From Cohnella terricola (GTDB lineage: Bacteria > Bacillota > Bacilli > Paenibacillales > Paenibacillaceae), in contig NZ_VNJJ01000001.1 of NCBI RefSeq assembly GCF_007786475.1, positions 310,001 through 374,000 of the forward strand: 64,000 nt of DNA. Reading direction: 5' to 3'. Position 1 is the first letter of the stretch, and the number at the start of each line of letters is the position of its first letter. Made by a program: the position numbers and the translations under genes. Below the pieces are notes generated by a model. That model saw only the letters and a list, made by a program, of their open reading frames with translations. It ran no database searches and was not told the origin of the DNA. Of the stretch, positions 8,645-16,918 are shown piece by piece.

Positions 8645-9748
8645 ATGGTATCTCGAAAACAACGGATTTCCGGCATTGCATTGGCTGTGTTCCTCCTCCT
8701 ATTGGCGGGGTTGACGTTGTTCAGCCAAACGATTCAAACCGCCTTGCTGCCCAAAGTGACGACGGAGAAACCCGCGAAAAAAACGTTGGCACATCGAATC
8801 GAAGGCAGCGGGTCCATCACGCCGCGGCGGCAGACCGAGGTGAAAAGCGATAATGGCTGGAAGGTGGCGAAGGTACATGTCCGTAATGAGGAGCAAGTAA
8901 AGAAAGATCAGGTTCTTGTTACATTCGATGGAACGGAGGCGCAGCAGCAGCTTCTCGACGCGGAAGATGACCTGAAGAAAAGGAATTTGAATCGGGAGGT
9001 GCTGCAAGAACAGTTCGTGGACGCCCAACGATCAGGGGATGAGGTCGCCATTCGCAAGGCGATACGCGACCTGGAACTGGAGCAGCTGGATCGGGACATC
9101 GCGATGCGAAGAATTGAAAACCTGCGCAAAGATTTGGCACGAAAACGTACGTTGACCGCGCCTGTGGATGGCAAAGTGACGGATCTGCAAGCCGAGGAAA
9201 GCATGAGCGTTCCCCAAGGGCAGCCGGTGCTGATACTGGTGGAAACCGGAGAGGGGTTCCAATTCAACTTCACGGTAAATCAAGATACCGCCGCCTTGAT
9301 CCGAAAGGGCGAGAAAGTGACTGTGAACGTGGAAGGGGATAAGCCTCTGCAGGCGGAAGGAACCGTCGCCGAAATCAAGTCCGCTTCCCAAGGAAGCGAA
9401 CCGGATGGAAGCGCCCAGACTCAGAAATCGATTGTCGTCTTCCTATCGGCCGGCGGTCTTCAAGGAGGTGAGTCCGCGAGTGTGAGCTGGGAGAAGCCGT
9501 TCGAAGAGAAGGGGCTTGTCATTCAAAAGAAATGGCTCAAAAAAGATGGAAACGGCAGTTACGTATTCATCGTTCGCGAGAAGCGAAGCTCACTAGGCAA
9601 CACCTACACCGTTCAGAAGGCTTACGTGGTGACTGGCAAGGGGAACGACGAGGAGATTGTCGTGCTCGGAGGCGTTTTTCCGGAGGAAGATATTGTGACC
9701 GAGTCAAGCGAACCGTTGCAGCAAGGCAATCGGGTTCGATTAAATTGA
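8645..9748 (+). CDS. HlyD/RND-type efflux adaptor (membrane fusion protein)
   Basis: This 367-residue protein has an N-terminal membrane anchor (residues 9-32), a biotinyl-lipoyl half (VKKDQVLVTFDGTEA), a long alpha-helical hairpin of about 80 residues rich in E, R and K, the second lipoyl half (TLTAPVDGKVTDLQ), a beta-barrel and a membrane-proximal domain. That is the layout of efflux adaptors. AAGGAG at 8630-8635 supports ATG 8645 rather than 8636. It is unusual that it sits between the two sugar-type permeases and the solute-binding gene of what looks like an importer operon. Whether it works with these permeases or with a pump elsewhere cannot be read. Confidence 0.85.
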   Translation: MVSRKQRISGIALAVFLLLLAGLTLFSQTIQTALLPKVTTEKPAKKTLAHRIEGSGSITPRRQTEVKSDNGWKVAKVHVRNEEQVKKDQVLVTFDGTEAQQQLLDAEDDLKKRNLNREVLQEQFVDAQRSGDEVAIRKAIRDLELEQLDRDIAMRRIENLRKDLARKRTLTAPVDGKVTDLQAEESMSVPQGQPVLILVETGEGFQFNFTVNQDTAALIRKGEKVTVNVEGDKPLQAEGTVAEIKSASQGSEPDGSAQTQKSIVVFLSAGGLQGGESASVSWEKPFEEKGLVIQKKWLKKDGNGSYVFIVREKRSSLGNTYTVQKAYVVTGKGNDEEIVVLGGVFPEEDIVTESSEPLQQGNRVRLN

Positions 9749-9761
9749 GAGGATGATATTT

Positions 9762-11141
9762 GTGAAAAAAATAGGGTTGTTCGTGATGTTGTCTATCGTA
9801 CTGCTAATATCTGCCTGTTCGAGCAACAGTGGAGGCAATTCGACGAACGGCGGCAACGCAATCGATTCGGGGCAGCCGAAACCGAACGAAGGCGCCGCAA
9901 ACGGCGGGACAAAAACCGTCGTCCTATCTGTCATGAATAAGAATCGTTTCTTGGAAACCGCTGTGCGGGAATTTGAGAACAAGCATTCGAACATTCATAT
10001 CGAAATTAAGGAATTCAAGGTATCGGAGGACGCCGGAGGAGGCGGCATGAACTTGCAGGCCATCTCGCCGGCGGACGTGGAGAAGTACGTGCAATCGGTG
10101 ACGACGCAAGTCATTTCCGGAAAAGGGCCCGATCTTATTCTCATGAGCGAATTGCCCCAGGATAAATTCGTAGCCAAAAAACTGCTGGTCGATTTGAACG
10201 ATCTGTTGTCCAAAGACAGCTCGATCGATCCGGACGCATTGTACACCAATATTCTGAAGGCATCCCAAGACGGAGATGGCCTGTATGCCATGCCGCTCTC
10301 CTTTGCCCTGTCTCTATTTCAGGGAGATACCGAGCTGTTGAAGAAGGCGAATATTTCAGTCGACCCCAATGAATCTTGGGACTGGAATCAATTTGTAGAA
10401 GTCGCCAAAAAGTTTAAGCAAAATAGCGAATCCGAGAAATCGATTAACCTGGCTCCCATCTCGTTGCTCTTCGATTTGATCGAGGACAATTACGCCGAGC
10501 TCGTCGGACAAGGCCAACCCAACTTCGATTCGGATCTGTTCCTCAATATGATTAAGGATATCAAGTCGATGTATGACGAAGGCTTGCTCAACGAAGAGAT
10601 GTCTTTCGGAGCCGAGGCGGCCTTTCAAATGAAGGATATTTACAGCCCCGAGCAAGCCTTGACAATGCCGAATAGTCTGGCTTATTACCACAAACCGAGC
10701 GCAAGCGGAAATAAGAATGGCACAACGTTCAAATCCATGTTCAGTCTGGGGATCAACAGCCAATCCAAAGTTCAGCAGGAAGCATGGACATTCATCGCGT
10801 ATTTGCTTTCCGATGAAATGCAAGAGTTGCCGGATCTCTTTGGAGTACCGATCAACAAAGCTATCGCCGATAAAAAATTTAATGATATCCAGCAAAAAAT
10901 CGAGAATGGAACGCTGGAAACGATGATGCCGAAAGAGCTGTTGCCGGATGGCGAAACAGTTAAAAAACGGATTGTCGAGGTAGAAAAGCTGATCTCGGCA
11001 GCGAAATTTAGAAGCTCCAGCGATATGAAGGTGTTGATGATCGCCATGGAGGAGTTCAATAGCTTTATGAGCGGGCAAAAATCCGCTGAAGAAGTCAGCA
11101 AACTTATCCAGAACCGGGTAAAAACGTATTTGAATGAGTAA
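9762..11141 (+). CDS. Extracellular solute-binding lipoprotein (ABC family 1)
   Basis: This protein of about 459 residues begins with a lipoprotein signal ending in the lipobox LLISACSS, then a Ser/Asn/Gly-rich linker. The rest resembles carbohydrate-type family 1 binding proteins, with VLSVMNKNRFLETAVREFENKH near the start and an ISGKGPDLILMSE segment. A frame is open from ATG 9753, but GAGAGG at 9747-9752 suits GTG 9762. It closes the operon with the two permeases and the adaptor and is followed by a strong terminator at 11182. It should deliver substrate to the permeases at the outer face of the membrane. The ligand is unknown. Confidence 0.87.
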   Translation: MKKIGLFVMLSIVLLISACSSNSGGNSTNGGNAIDSGQPKPNEGAANGGTKTVVLSVMNKNRFLETAVREFENKHSNIHIEIKEFKVSEDAGGGGMNLQAISPADVEKYVQSVTTQVISGKGPDLILMSELPQDKFVAKKLLVDLNDLLSKDSSIDPDALYTNILKASQDGDGLYAMPLSFALSLFQGDTELLKKANISVDPNESWDWNQFVEVAKKFKQNSESEKSINLAPISLLFDLIEDNYAELVGQGQPNFDSDLFLNMIKDIKSMYDEGLLNEEMSFGAEAAFQMKDIYSPEQALTMPNSLAYYHKPSASGNKNGTTFKSMFSLGINSQSKVQQEAWTFIAYLLSDEMQELPDLFGVPINKAIADKKFNDIQQKIENGTLETMMPKELLPDGETVKKRIVEVEKLISAAKFRSSSDMKVLMIAMEEFNSFMSGQKSAEEVSKLIQNRVKTYLNE

Positions 11142-11181
11142 CGGACATCAGAACAAGAGAAAATAAGGTTACGAAGGTTTA

Positions 11182-11221
11182 TAGGAGCAGCGAGGGACCT
11201 CCCTAGTTGCTCCTAGTTTTC
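11182..11221 (+). terminator. Rho-independent terminator after the solute-binding gene
   Basis: A 16-nt arm at 11182-11197 pairs with 11200-11215, with one wobble and one mismatch, and is followed by a T-rich tail. The hairpin and about 30 bases before it (from 11151) are nearly repeated at 13013-13080 behind the ThuA gene. Confidence 0.8.
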
Positions 11222-11287
11222 TTATCATTATCATTTTTTGTTATTTTATTGCTATAATTGTATTAAATAATCGAAAGGAGGGATTGC

Positions 11288-11356
11288 TTGCGATCAAGTC
11301 AATTTCCATGTAACACCACTTTAAGTAACAACTTCAAAGTGAATCTCAAAAAATGA
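11288..11356 (+). CDS. Possible 22-residue leader ORF before the ThuA/CBM6 gene
   Basis: A TTG at 11288 lies five bases after GGAGGG (11277-11282) and opens a 22-codon frame that ends in a TGA overlapping the ATG at 11353. A TATAAT-like box sits about 30 bases upstream of the ribosome-binding site. The well-placed site and the stop/start overlap suggest translation coupled to the following gene. The peptide resembles nothing I know and may be chance. Confidence 0.3.
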   Translation: MRSSQFPCNTTLSNNFKVNLKK

Positions 11357-11370
11357 AACGGAGGAAAAAA

Positions 11371-13005
11371 ATGTACACATTAACTGGAAAGAGTAAACAG
11401 GTAGCCCGGATCTTAGCCAGCTTTTTAACTTTTATATTCCTATGTTCTTCTTTGGCTTCCGGTATCAAGGCTGCTGAAAGCGGTCCACAATTTAAGGTCA
11501 TAGCTTTTTACAACGGAACATGGGATGCGGCTCACATTAGCTTTGTAAACGAAGCAAACAAGAGATTTCCTGAGTTTGCTAGACAGTACAATTTTTCGTA
11601 TGAAGCGACAAACGATTGGAGTAAATTAAATACTTCTAATCTTTCCCAGTATAAGGTTGTTATCTTTTTAGATGATGTACCCCCTGCCGCTCAAAGACCT
11701 GCATTTGAGCAATATATGAAAAATGGCGGAGGATGGCTGGGATTTCATGTGAGTGCCTTTACCCAAAACCCGTCATCATGGAACTGGTACTATAACGAAT
11801 TTTTGGGGTCGGGGTCTTTTAGGTCAAACACATGGGGCCCAACGCCAGCTGTTTTGCGTGTTGGAAACAGTACTCATCCTATTACCCGTGATTTACCAGC
11901 AACATACAAAACACCCGCAAGCGAATGGTATAGCTGGTCGGTTGATTTACGTAACAAACCCAACATAGATATCCTATATTCCGTCGATCCTGTAAGTTTT
12001 CCTCTCGGAACTGATCCCAACCAATCTTGGTACAGCGGTTTTTACCCTATCGTTTGGTCCAATAAAGATTATAAAATGATGTACGCCAATATGGGCCACA
12101 ATGATATGAACTATGCAAATAACACCACGAAATCCTTTACTTTTTCGGATGAGACTCAGAACAAACTTATTATTAACGCTCTTTTATGGATGGGTGGCGG
12201 TCAACAGCCACAGCCTAACACCTTCTATAGCGTGCCTGGCACAATAGAAGCTGAAAACTATTCCAGCATGATGGGAATACAGACCGAGAGTACTTCCGAT
12301 ATAGGCGGAGGTCTTAATGTAGGCTGGATCGATGCGGGCGATTGGGTGAATTATCCCATCAAAGTCTCTTCATCCAATACGTACACGATAAGTTATCGAG
12401 TAGCAAGTCCAACTGGCGGTGGAAGAATTCAAGCAGAGCAAGGCAATACGGGTCGGGTCCTTGGCTCTATCGAAGTTCCTTCTACAGGCGGTTGGCAGAA
12501 ATGGACCACAATTTCCCATGATGTTAATCTTTCTGCAGGAGAGCAGCAATTAAAATTATTCTTTCCCGCTGGAGGGTTTAATGTTAACTGGATTAAAATC
12601 GAACAGAAAAACATTACACCTACTATAAAAATTGAGGCAGAGAATTATACCGACAGTTATGGCGTTAAGACGCAAGCCACAACAGATGTGGGTGGGGGGC
12701 TGAATGTCGGATGGATCGACCCAGGTGACTGGATGGCTTATTCAACACCAACTAGTCTTTCTCCGGGGACTTACACAATCAGCTATAGAGTAGCTAGCCC
12801 TAATGGCAGTGAAATTCAATTTGAACGGTTTGGCGGAGGAGCAGTATTCGGTACCATTTCAGTTCCGGCAACGGGCGGATGGCAAAATTGGATTACGGTC
12901 TCCCATGATGTAGTGTTCTCATCTACAGAACAGCAAATTGCTTTAGCTTTTCCAAAGTCAGGTGGCATAAATGTGAATTGGTTCACGATAACTAGGAAAC
13001 AATAG
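11371..13005 (+). CDS. Secreted ThuA-like domain protein with two CBM6-type modules
   Basis: This 544-residue protein has an N-terminal signal peptide (a hydrophobic stretch ending near IKAAES), a ThuA-like glutamine-amidotransferase-fold domain (about residues 35-290) with VVIFLDDVPP and GGGWLGFHVSAF segments, and two C-terminal beta-sandwich modules. Each module has IEAENYSSM or IEAENYTDS, DVGGGLNVGWIDPGDW and a FNVNWIKIEQK-type end, the signature of carbohydrate-binding family 6. It likely acts on or binds extracellular polysaccharide. CGGAGG at 11359-11364 supports ATG 11371 over 11353. The gene is AT-richer than its neighbours and lies between two near-identical terminators, which suggests acquisition or duplication. 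Confidence 0.85.
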   Translation: MYTLTGKSKQVARILASFLTFIFLCSSLASGIKAAESGPQFKVIAFYNGTWDAAHISFVNEANKRFPEFARQYNFSYEATNDWSKLNTSNLSQYKVVIFLDDVPPAAQRPAFEQYMKNGGGWLGFHVSAFTQNPSSWNWYYNEFLGSGSFRSNTWGPTPAVLRVGNSTHPITRDLPATYKTPASEWYSWSVDLRNKPNIDILYSVDPVSFPLGTDPNQSWYSGFYPIVWSNKDYKMMYANMGHNDMNYANNTTKSFTFSDETQNKLIINALLWMGGGQQPQPNTFYSVPGTIEAENYSSMMGIQTESTSDIGGGLNVGWIDAGDWVNYPIKVSSSNTYTISYRVASPTGGGRIQAEQGNTGRVLGSIEVPSTGGWQKWTTISHDVNLSAGEQQLKLFFPAGGFNVNWIKIEQKNITPTIKIEAENYTDSYGVKTQATTDVGGGLNVGWIDPGDWMAYSTPTSLSPGTYTISYRVASPNGSEIQFERFGGGAVFGTISVPATGGWQNWITVSHDVVFSSTEQQIALAFPKSGGINVNWFTITRKQ

Positions 13006-13043
13006 CGGAAGATGAACAAGAGCAAATAAGTTTGCGAAGATTT

Positions 13044-13084
13044 TAGGAGCAGCGAGGGATCTCCCTCGGCTGCTCCTATTTTTA
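13044..13084 (+). terminator. Rho-independent terminator after the ThuA/CBM6 gene
   Basis: The arm 13044-13059 pairs with 13062-13078 with a single bulge and is followed by a T-rich tail. The hairpin and its upstream 30 bases closely match the terminator at 11151-11221. Confidence 0.82.
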
Positions 13085-13133
13085 TTAGGATGAAGGCGGA
13101 GTTGCGGCATGAAACGGGTGAAGCATCCCCACT

Positions 13134-13217
13134 TTAACAGAACCTAAACGGCAGAAGCAAAATTAAGCTATTATTCATCGATTTGTTTAGGCTCCGTTTC
13201 AGTGACGTTGGTAGAGT
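13134..13217 (+). promoter_or_regulatory. Copy 1 of the 80-bp GTTTAGG regulatory element
   Basis: This copy carries GTTTAGG at 13185-13191 and GTTTCAG at 13196-13202 on the plus strand. On the minus strand it carries GTTTAGG (13143-13149 reversed) followed four bases on by GTTAAAG. A TAGAGT -10-like box at 13212-13217 lies 20 bases after the plus-strand GTTTAGG and points at the YbjQ-family gene at 13281. The same layout with the same distances recurs at 44105 and 46135. There is no -35 consensus, which fits activator dependence. Confidence 0.65.
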
Positions 13218-13280
13218 AGGAAATAAGGATCCTACGTTAATGTTTTCAGCAGGCAACAAATCTATCAAGGAGGAAAACGC

Positions 13281-13592
13281 ATGATTATTACAACAACGGC
13301 AATCGTTGAAGGTTCTCCGGTCAGGCAGTATATCGGCGTTGCTACTGGCGAAGTCATTATGGCTGCCAATGTCGGGAGAGACATTCTTGCTTCATTTAGA
13401 GATCTTGTAGGCGGGCGTTCGAAAGCCTATGAAACGAAGCTAAGGGAAGCAAGAGACGCCGCCTTTAAAGAAATGTCGGAGCAAGCTTCGCAGATGGGAG
13501 CCAATGCCGTTATCGGAGTCGATGTCAATTACGAAGTAGTTCGTCAAGGCATGCTGATGGTCGCGGTCAGCGGAACGGCAGTTATTATCTAA
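13281..13592 (+). CDS. YbjQ/UPF0145 family protein
   Basis: The 103-residue protein shows the full UPF0145 pattern: an early VRQYIGVATGEVIMAANVGRDI segment, FRDLVGGRSKAYE in the middle, and MGANAVIGVDVNYEVV near the end. Members form small oligomeric rings; some are annotated as heavy-metal-binding, but the function is unproven. AAGGAGG stands before the ATG. It is a single-gene unit driven from the repeated regulatory element at 13134-13217. That would place it under the same control as an RND pump and a two-component pair further right. Confidence 0.88.
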   Translation: MIITTTAIVEGSPVRQYIGVATGEVIMAANVGRDILASFRDLVGGRSKAYETKLREARDAAFKEMSEQASQMGANAVIGVDVNYEVVRQGMLMVAVSGTAVII

Positions 13593-13626
13593 ACATTTCA
13601 CGAAAAACCGAGGAGGAATTAAATTA

Positions 13627-15666
13627 ATGATGAAAAAAATAAAAAAGCTAGGTCTTATCACATTGGGTGCAGCTGTTATGATTTCTGCATCAGCATGTAC
13701 GAGCGCTTCTAACAATGAGGTTAAAGCAACTGAAGAAGTCACAAAAAAACCAAATGAGACTAATGAAGCTTCAACAATCAGACTGCAAGACGACTTTTAT
13801 GATGCTGTAAATGAGAAATGGCTTGCATCCACCGAATTGCCGGCGGATAAAGTCGTTATTGGCGGCTTAATTGACCTTGATACGAATGTAAAAAAGCTGG
13901 TGACAGCGGATTGGGTTAAAATGGCGGCTGAAGGACGCGACAAAACCGATGACGAGATCGGCAATATGGTTAAATTTTATAAACTTGCCGCTGATCGAGA
14001 AAAACTGAACAAAGAGGGATACGAGGTCATTAAGCCGGATATCGAAAAAATTAAGTCGATAAAGAGCTTAGCGGATTTTGCAAAAAATCAAAAGGATCTT
14101 TATTTGAAAGGACTTGGTTTACCATTTAGTTTTACTCTTCTGTCCGATATGAAAGATGCAACTAAACATGCGCTATACTTCGAGGCCCCTGTTCCTACAA
14201 TGCCGGATAAGAGCTATTATGCACCTGAGAATCCTCAAAGCGAAATATTCTTGGGGCTATACAAGAAGATGCTGTCTGATCTATTGGTGATGGTTGGGGA
14301 AACTCAACAAGAAGCAGATCGAATTGCCGGTGAAGCTGTTGATTTCGAAAAAGAGTTCGTACTCAATACATTAAGCCCAGCTGAATATAGCAATATCGTA
14401 TCGATCTATAACCCCAAAACCATTAAGGAGTTAAAAGCATACAGCAAAAACATTGATCTGGAGAAATTTGTGGTTGATGTTGTTGGCAATGTCCCTGAGC
14501 GAATTTCCGTCATTTCGGTTAAGTATTTCGAAAACTTGGATAAGATGATCAACGAGGAAAATTGGGGAAAAATAAAAAGTTGGACGTACGCGAACTTTGT
14601 ATTAAAATCTGCCCCATTGCTATCCGATGATTTTGTAAAAACATCCACTCAATTGAGTAGAGCACTAGGCGGCCAAGAAAAAGTGGAAGCAACGGATGAC
14701 ACGGTTTATAAAATCGTAAATGCAGCATTCAAGGATGTTGTTGGAAAATACTATGCTGAGACCTACTTCGGAGCAGAAGCAAAGAAAGATGTTACGAACA
14801 TGGTTGAAAGTATGATAGGCATTTACAAAGACAAGTTGGTTAAAAATGATTGGATGTCCGAGGAAACCAAGAAAGCAGCGATTAAAAAGCTGGACAACAT
14901 GAAAATACACGTGGGCTATCCGGACAAGCTGGAAGACATGTATTCTTTGTTAAAAGTGGATGAAACTAAGTCGTTATTGGAGAACAATCGCTCCTTACAA
15001 ACGATAAAAACGAAAAACGACTTTGCAAAATTCGATCAACCCGTTGATCGAGATGAGTGGAGAATGTCGGCAAATACGGCGAATATGACTTATCAACCGC
15101 TGACAAACACCATTACGTTTCCTGCTGCATCTCTGCAAGCGCCGTTCTATGATAAAAATCAAAGCGCAAGCGAAAATTATGGCGGTATAGGTGCTGTTAT
15201 TGCACACGAAATTTCTCATGGCTTTGATCCAAATGGAGCAAAATACGATGAGGTTGGCAATTTGGTCAATTGGTGGACGGAAGAAGACTACAAGAAATAT
15301 GAAGAAAAAGGACAGGCTTTTATTGACCAATACAGTAAAGTGGAGTATTTGGGCCAAAAAATCAATGGAAAACAGACCGTAACCGAAAATATTTCAGATA
15401 TAGGCGGACTGATGGTAGCTCTTGAAGCGACAAAGCAGTTGCCGGATGCGAATCTGAAAGAGTTCTATCAATCGTGGGCAACCATTTGGAGACAGAAGGC
15501 GAGTGCTGCATTTGAACAATTACTTCTAACCATCGATGCTCATTCTCCAAATAAAGTCAGGGTAAATGTAGGCGTTGCTAACACCGATGATTTTTACTCC
15601 ACATTTAATGTCAAAGAAGGCGATGCGATGTACATTGCCCCAGAGAACAGAGTTAGTCTTTGGTAA
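13627..15666 (+). CDS. M13 family (neprilysin/PepO-like) metallopeptidase lipoprotein
   Basis: This 679-residue protein has a lipoprotein signal ending ISASACTS, an N-terminal M13 domain starting FYDAVNEKWL, and the catalytic half with the zinc motif HEISH at 527-531. A third ligand lies in ENISDIGG (E587), and the substrate-binding NxxxFPA region reads NTITFPAASLQAPF. The C-terminal end has the conserved NVKEGDAMYIAPENRVSLW, so the protein is full length. M13 enzymes are zinc endopeptidases that cut short peptides; this one would sit on the outer face of the membrane. GAGGAGG precedes the ATG. It lies 34 bases after the YbjQ-family gene and may be cotranscribed. Confidence 0.93.
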   Translation: MMKKIKKLGLITLGAAVMISASACTSASNNEVKATEEVTKKPNETNEASTIRLQDDFYDAVNEKWLASTELPADKVVIGGLIDLDTNVKKLVTADWVKMAAEGRDKTDDEIGNMVKFYKLAADREKLNKEGYEVIKPDIEKIKSIKSLADFAKNQKDLYLKGLGLPFSFTLLSDMKDATKHALYFEAPVPTMPDKSYYAPENPQSEIFLGLYKKMLSDLLVMVGETQQEADRIAGEAVDFEKEFVLNTLSPAEYSNIVSIYNPKTIKELKAYSKNIDLEKFVVDVVGNVPERISVISVKYFENLDKMINEENWGKIKSWTYANFVLKSAPLLSDDFVKTSTQLSRALGGQEKVEATDDTVYKIVNAAFKDVVGKYYAETYFGAEAKKDVTNMVESMIGIYKDKLVKNDWMSEETKKAAIKKLDNMKIHVGYPDKLEDMYSLLKVDETKSLLENNRSLQTIKTKNDFAKFDQPVDRDEWRMSANTANMTYQPLTNTITFPAASLQAPFYDKNQSASENYGGIGAVIAHEISHGFDPNGAKYDEVGNLVNWWTEEDYKKYEEKGQAFIDQYSKVEYLGQKINGKQTVTENISDIGGLMVALEATKQLPDANLKEFYQSWATIWRQKASAAFEQLLLTIDAHSPNKVRVNVGVANTDDFYSTFNVKEGDAMYIAPENRVSLW

Positions 15667-15725
15667 GACCATAACACTGAAGAAGGACGGTTTTAAGGTG
15701 GAAAAATATTAGTTCTTCATCGAAA

Positions 15726-15769
15726 CTCCCCCCAAAGCAATCGGCGAATCCTTGGGGGGAGCTTTTTTT
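15726..15769. terminator. Strong terminator between the M13 peptidase and ssuD
   Basis: CTCCCCCCAA at 15726-15735 pairs perfectly with TTGGGGGGAG at 15752-15761 and is followed by seven T residues on the plus strand. It ends the peptidase transcript and may also stop the convergent ssu operon. Confidence 0.85.
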
Positions 15770-15775
15770 CGAATC

Positions 15776-16906
15776 TTACGCTTCTTTCGGCTTGCGGTTC
15801 TCGGCGATCAACTCGCCCATCGGCTCCCATGGCGGCGCTTCCCGCCGTATCGGATACGAGACGGGGAGACGCGGAAACAGAAGCTCGGCAATCCGATAAG
15901 CTTCTTCCAGGTGCGGGTAGCCGGACAGGATGAACGTATCGACGCCTAACGACGCGTATTCCTTCAGCCGCTCCGCGACTTCGTCTGGATTGCCTACCAG
16001 AGCCGTACCTACGCCGCCCCGTACCTGCCCGATGCCCGCCCACAGGTTGGGACTGATCTCAAGGCTGTCCCTGTGGTCCTGCACCAACTGCGTCATGCGA
16101 CGCTGCCCGACGGAGTCGAAGCGGTTGAACAACGACTGGGCCTCCTGAATGTCGTCTTCGAATACGAATTGCACCAATTGCCTAGCCGCTTCCCAGGCTT
16201 CCTCGGAAGTCTCGCGCACGATGATCTGCACCCGCAGACCGACTTTGATCTGCCGGCCCAACGCTTGCGCGCGGGCTCTGACATCGGCGATCTTCTCAGC
16301 GACCATGTCCGGCGTCTCAGCCCAGGTCAAATACGTATCGATATGTTTGGCCGCGACCTGATGGCCCGCTTCCGAGGATGCGCCGATGAACAACGGGGGA
16401 GACTGCCGGTCGAACGGGACGTACTGCAGACGGGCATTCTCGACTTGAACGTGCTTGCCGCTATAGGTGACGGTCTCTCCCGTCATCAGCCGTTTCCACA
16501 CATTAAGGAACTCGTCGGTCGCTTCGTAGCGTTCGCCGTGGGAGAGGTAAATGCCGTCTCCTTTCATCTCGTAAGGGTCGCCGCCGGCCACGACGTTGAT
16601 CAGCAGCCTGCCGGAAGACAGCCGGTCGAATGAGGCGGCCATCCGCGCGGCGATGCTGACCGAGATGCCGCCTGGTCGTACGGCCACCAGAAACTTAAGC
16701 GTCTCTGTCGCCTGAATCAATGCCGATGCGACGACCCAGCCGTCTTCGCAGGCGTGGCCGGTCGGGACGAGCATGCCAGTGAAGCCAAGCCGGTCCACGG
16801 CTTGCGCGACTTGGCGGAAATAATGCAGGTCCGTTACTTTGGCGCTCTTTGTCGTGCCAAGGTAACGGCCGTCGCCCATCGTGGGCAAGTACCAAAAAAT
16901 TTCCAT
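15776..16906 (-). CDS. ssuD: FMNH2-dependent alkanesulfonate monooxygenase SsuD
   Basis: The 376-residue protein has the SsuD sequence pattern: MEIFWYLPTMGDGRYLG at the start, GFTGMLVPTGHACEDGW, RPGGISVSIAARMAASFDRLSSGRL and NVVAGGDPYEMKGDG. It is a bacterial luciferase-like TIM barrel that cleaves alkanesulfonates to sulfite and aldehyde using reduced flavin. A flavin reductase (SsuE) is not encoded in the window. It is the last gene of a minus-strand operon with ssuC, ssuA and ssuB, starting 12 bases after ssuB ends. GAGGAGGAAAG supports the ATG. The function is the release of sulfur from organosulfonates under sulfate limitation. Confidence 0.95.
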   Translation of the reverse strand: MEIFWYLPTMGDGRYLGTTKSAKVTDLHYFRQVAQAVDRLGFTGMLVPTGHACEDGWVVASALIQATETLKFLVAVRPGGISVSIAARMAASFDRLSSGRLLINVVAGGDPYEMKGDGIYLSHGERYEATDEFLNVWKRLMTGETVTYSGKHVQVENARLQYVPFDRQSPPLFIGASSEAGHQVAAKHIDTYLTWAETPDMVAEKIADVRARAQALGRQIKVGLRVQIIVRETSEEAWEAARQLVQFVFEDDIQEAQSLFNRFDSVGQRRMTQLVQDHRDSLEISPNLWAGIGQVRGGVGTALVGNPDEVAERLKEYASLGVDTFILSGYPHLEEAYRIAELLFPRLPVSYPIRREAPPWEPMGELIAENRKPKEA

Positions 16907-16918
16907 GTACTTTCCTCC

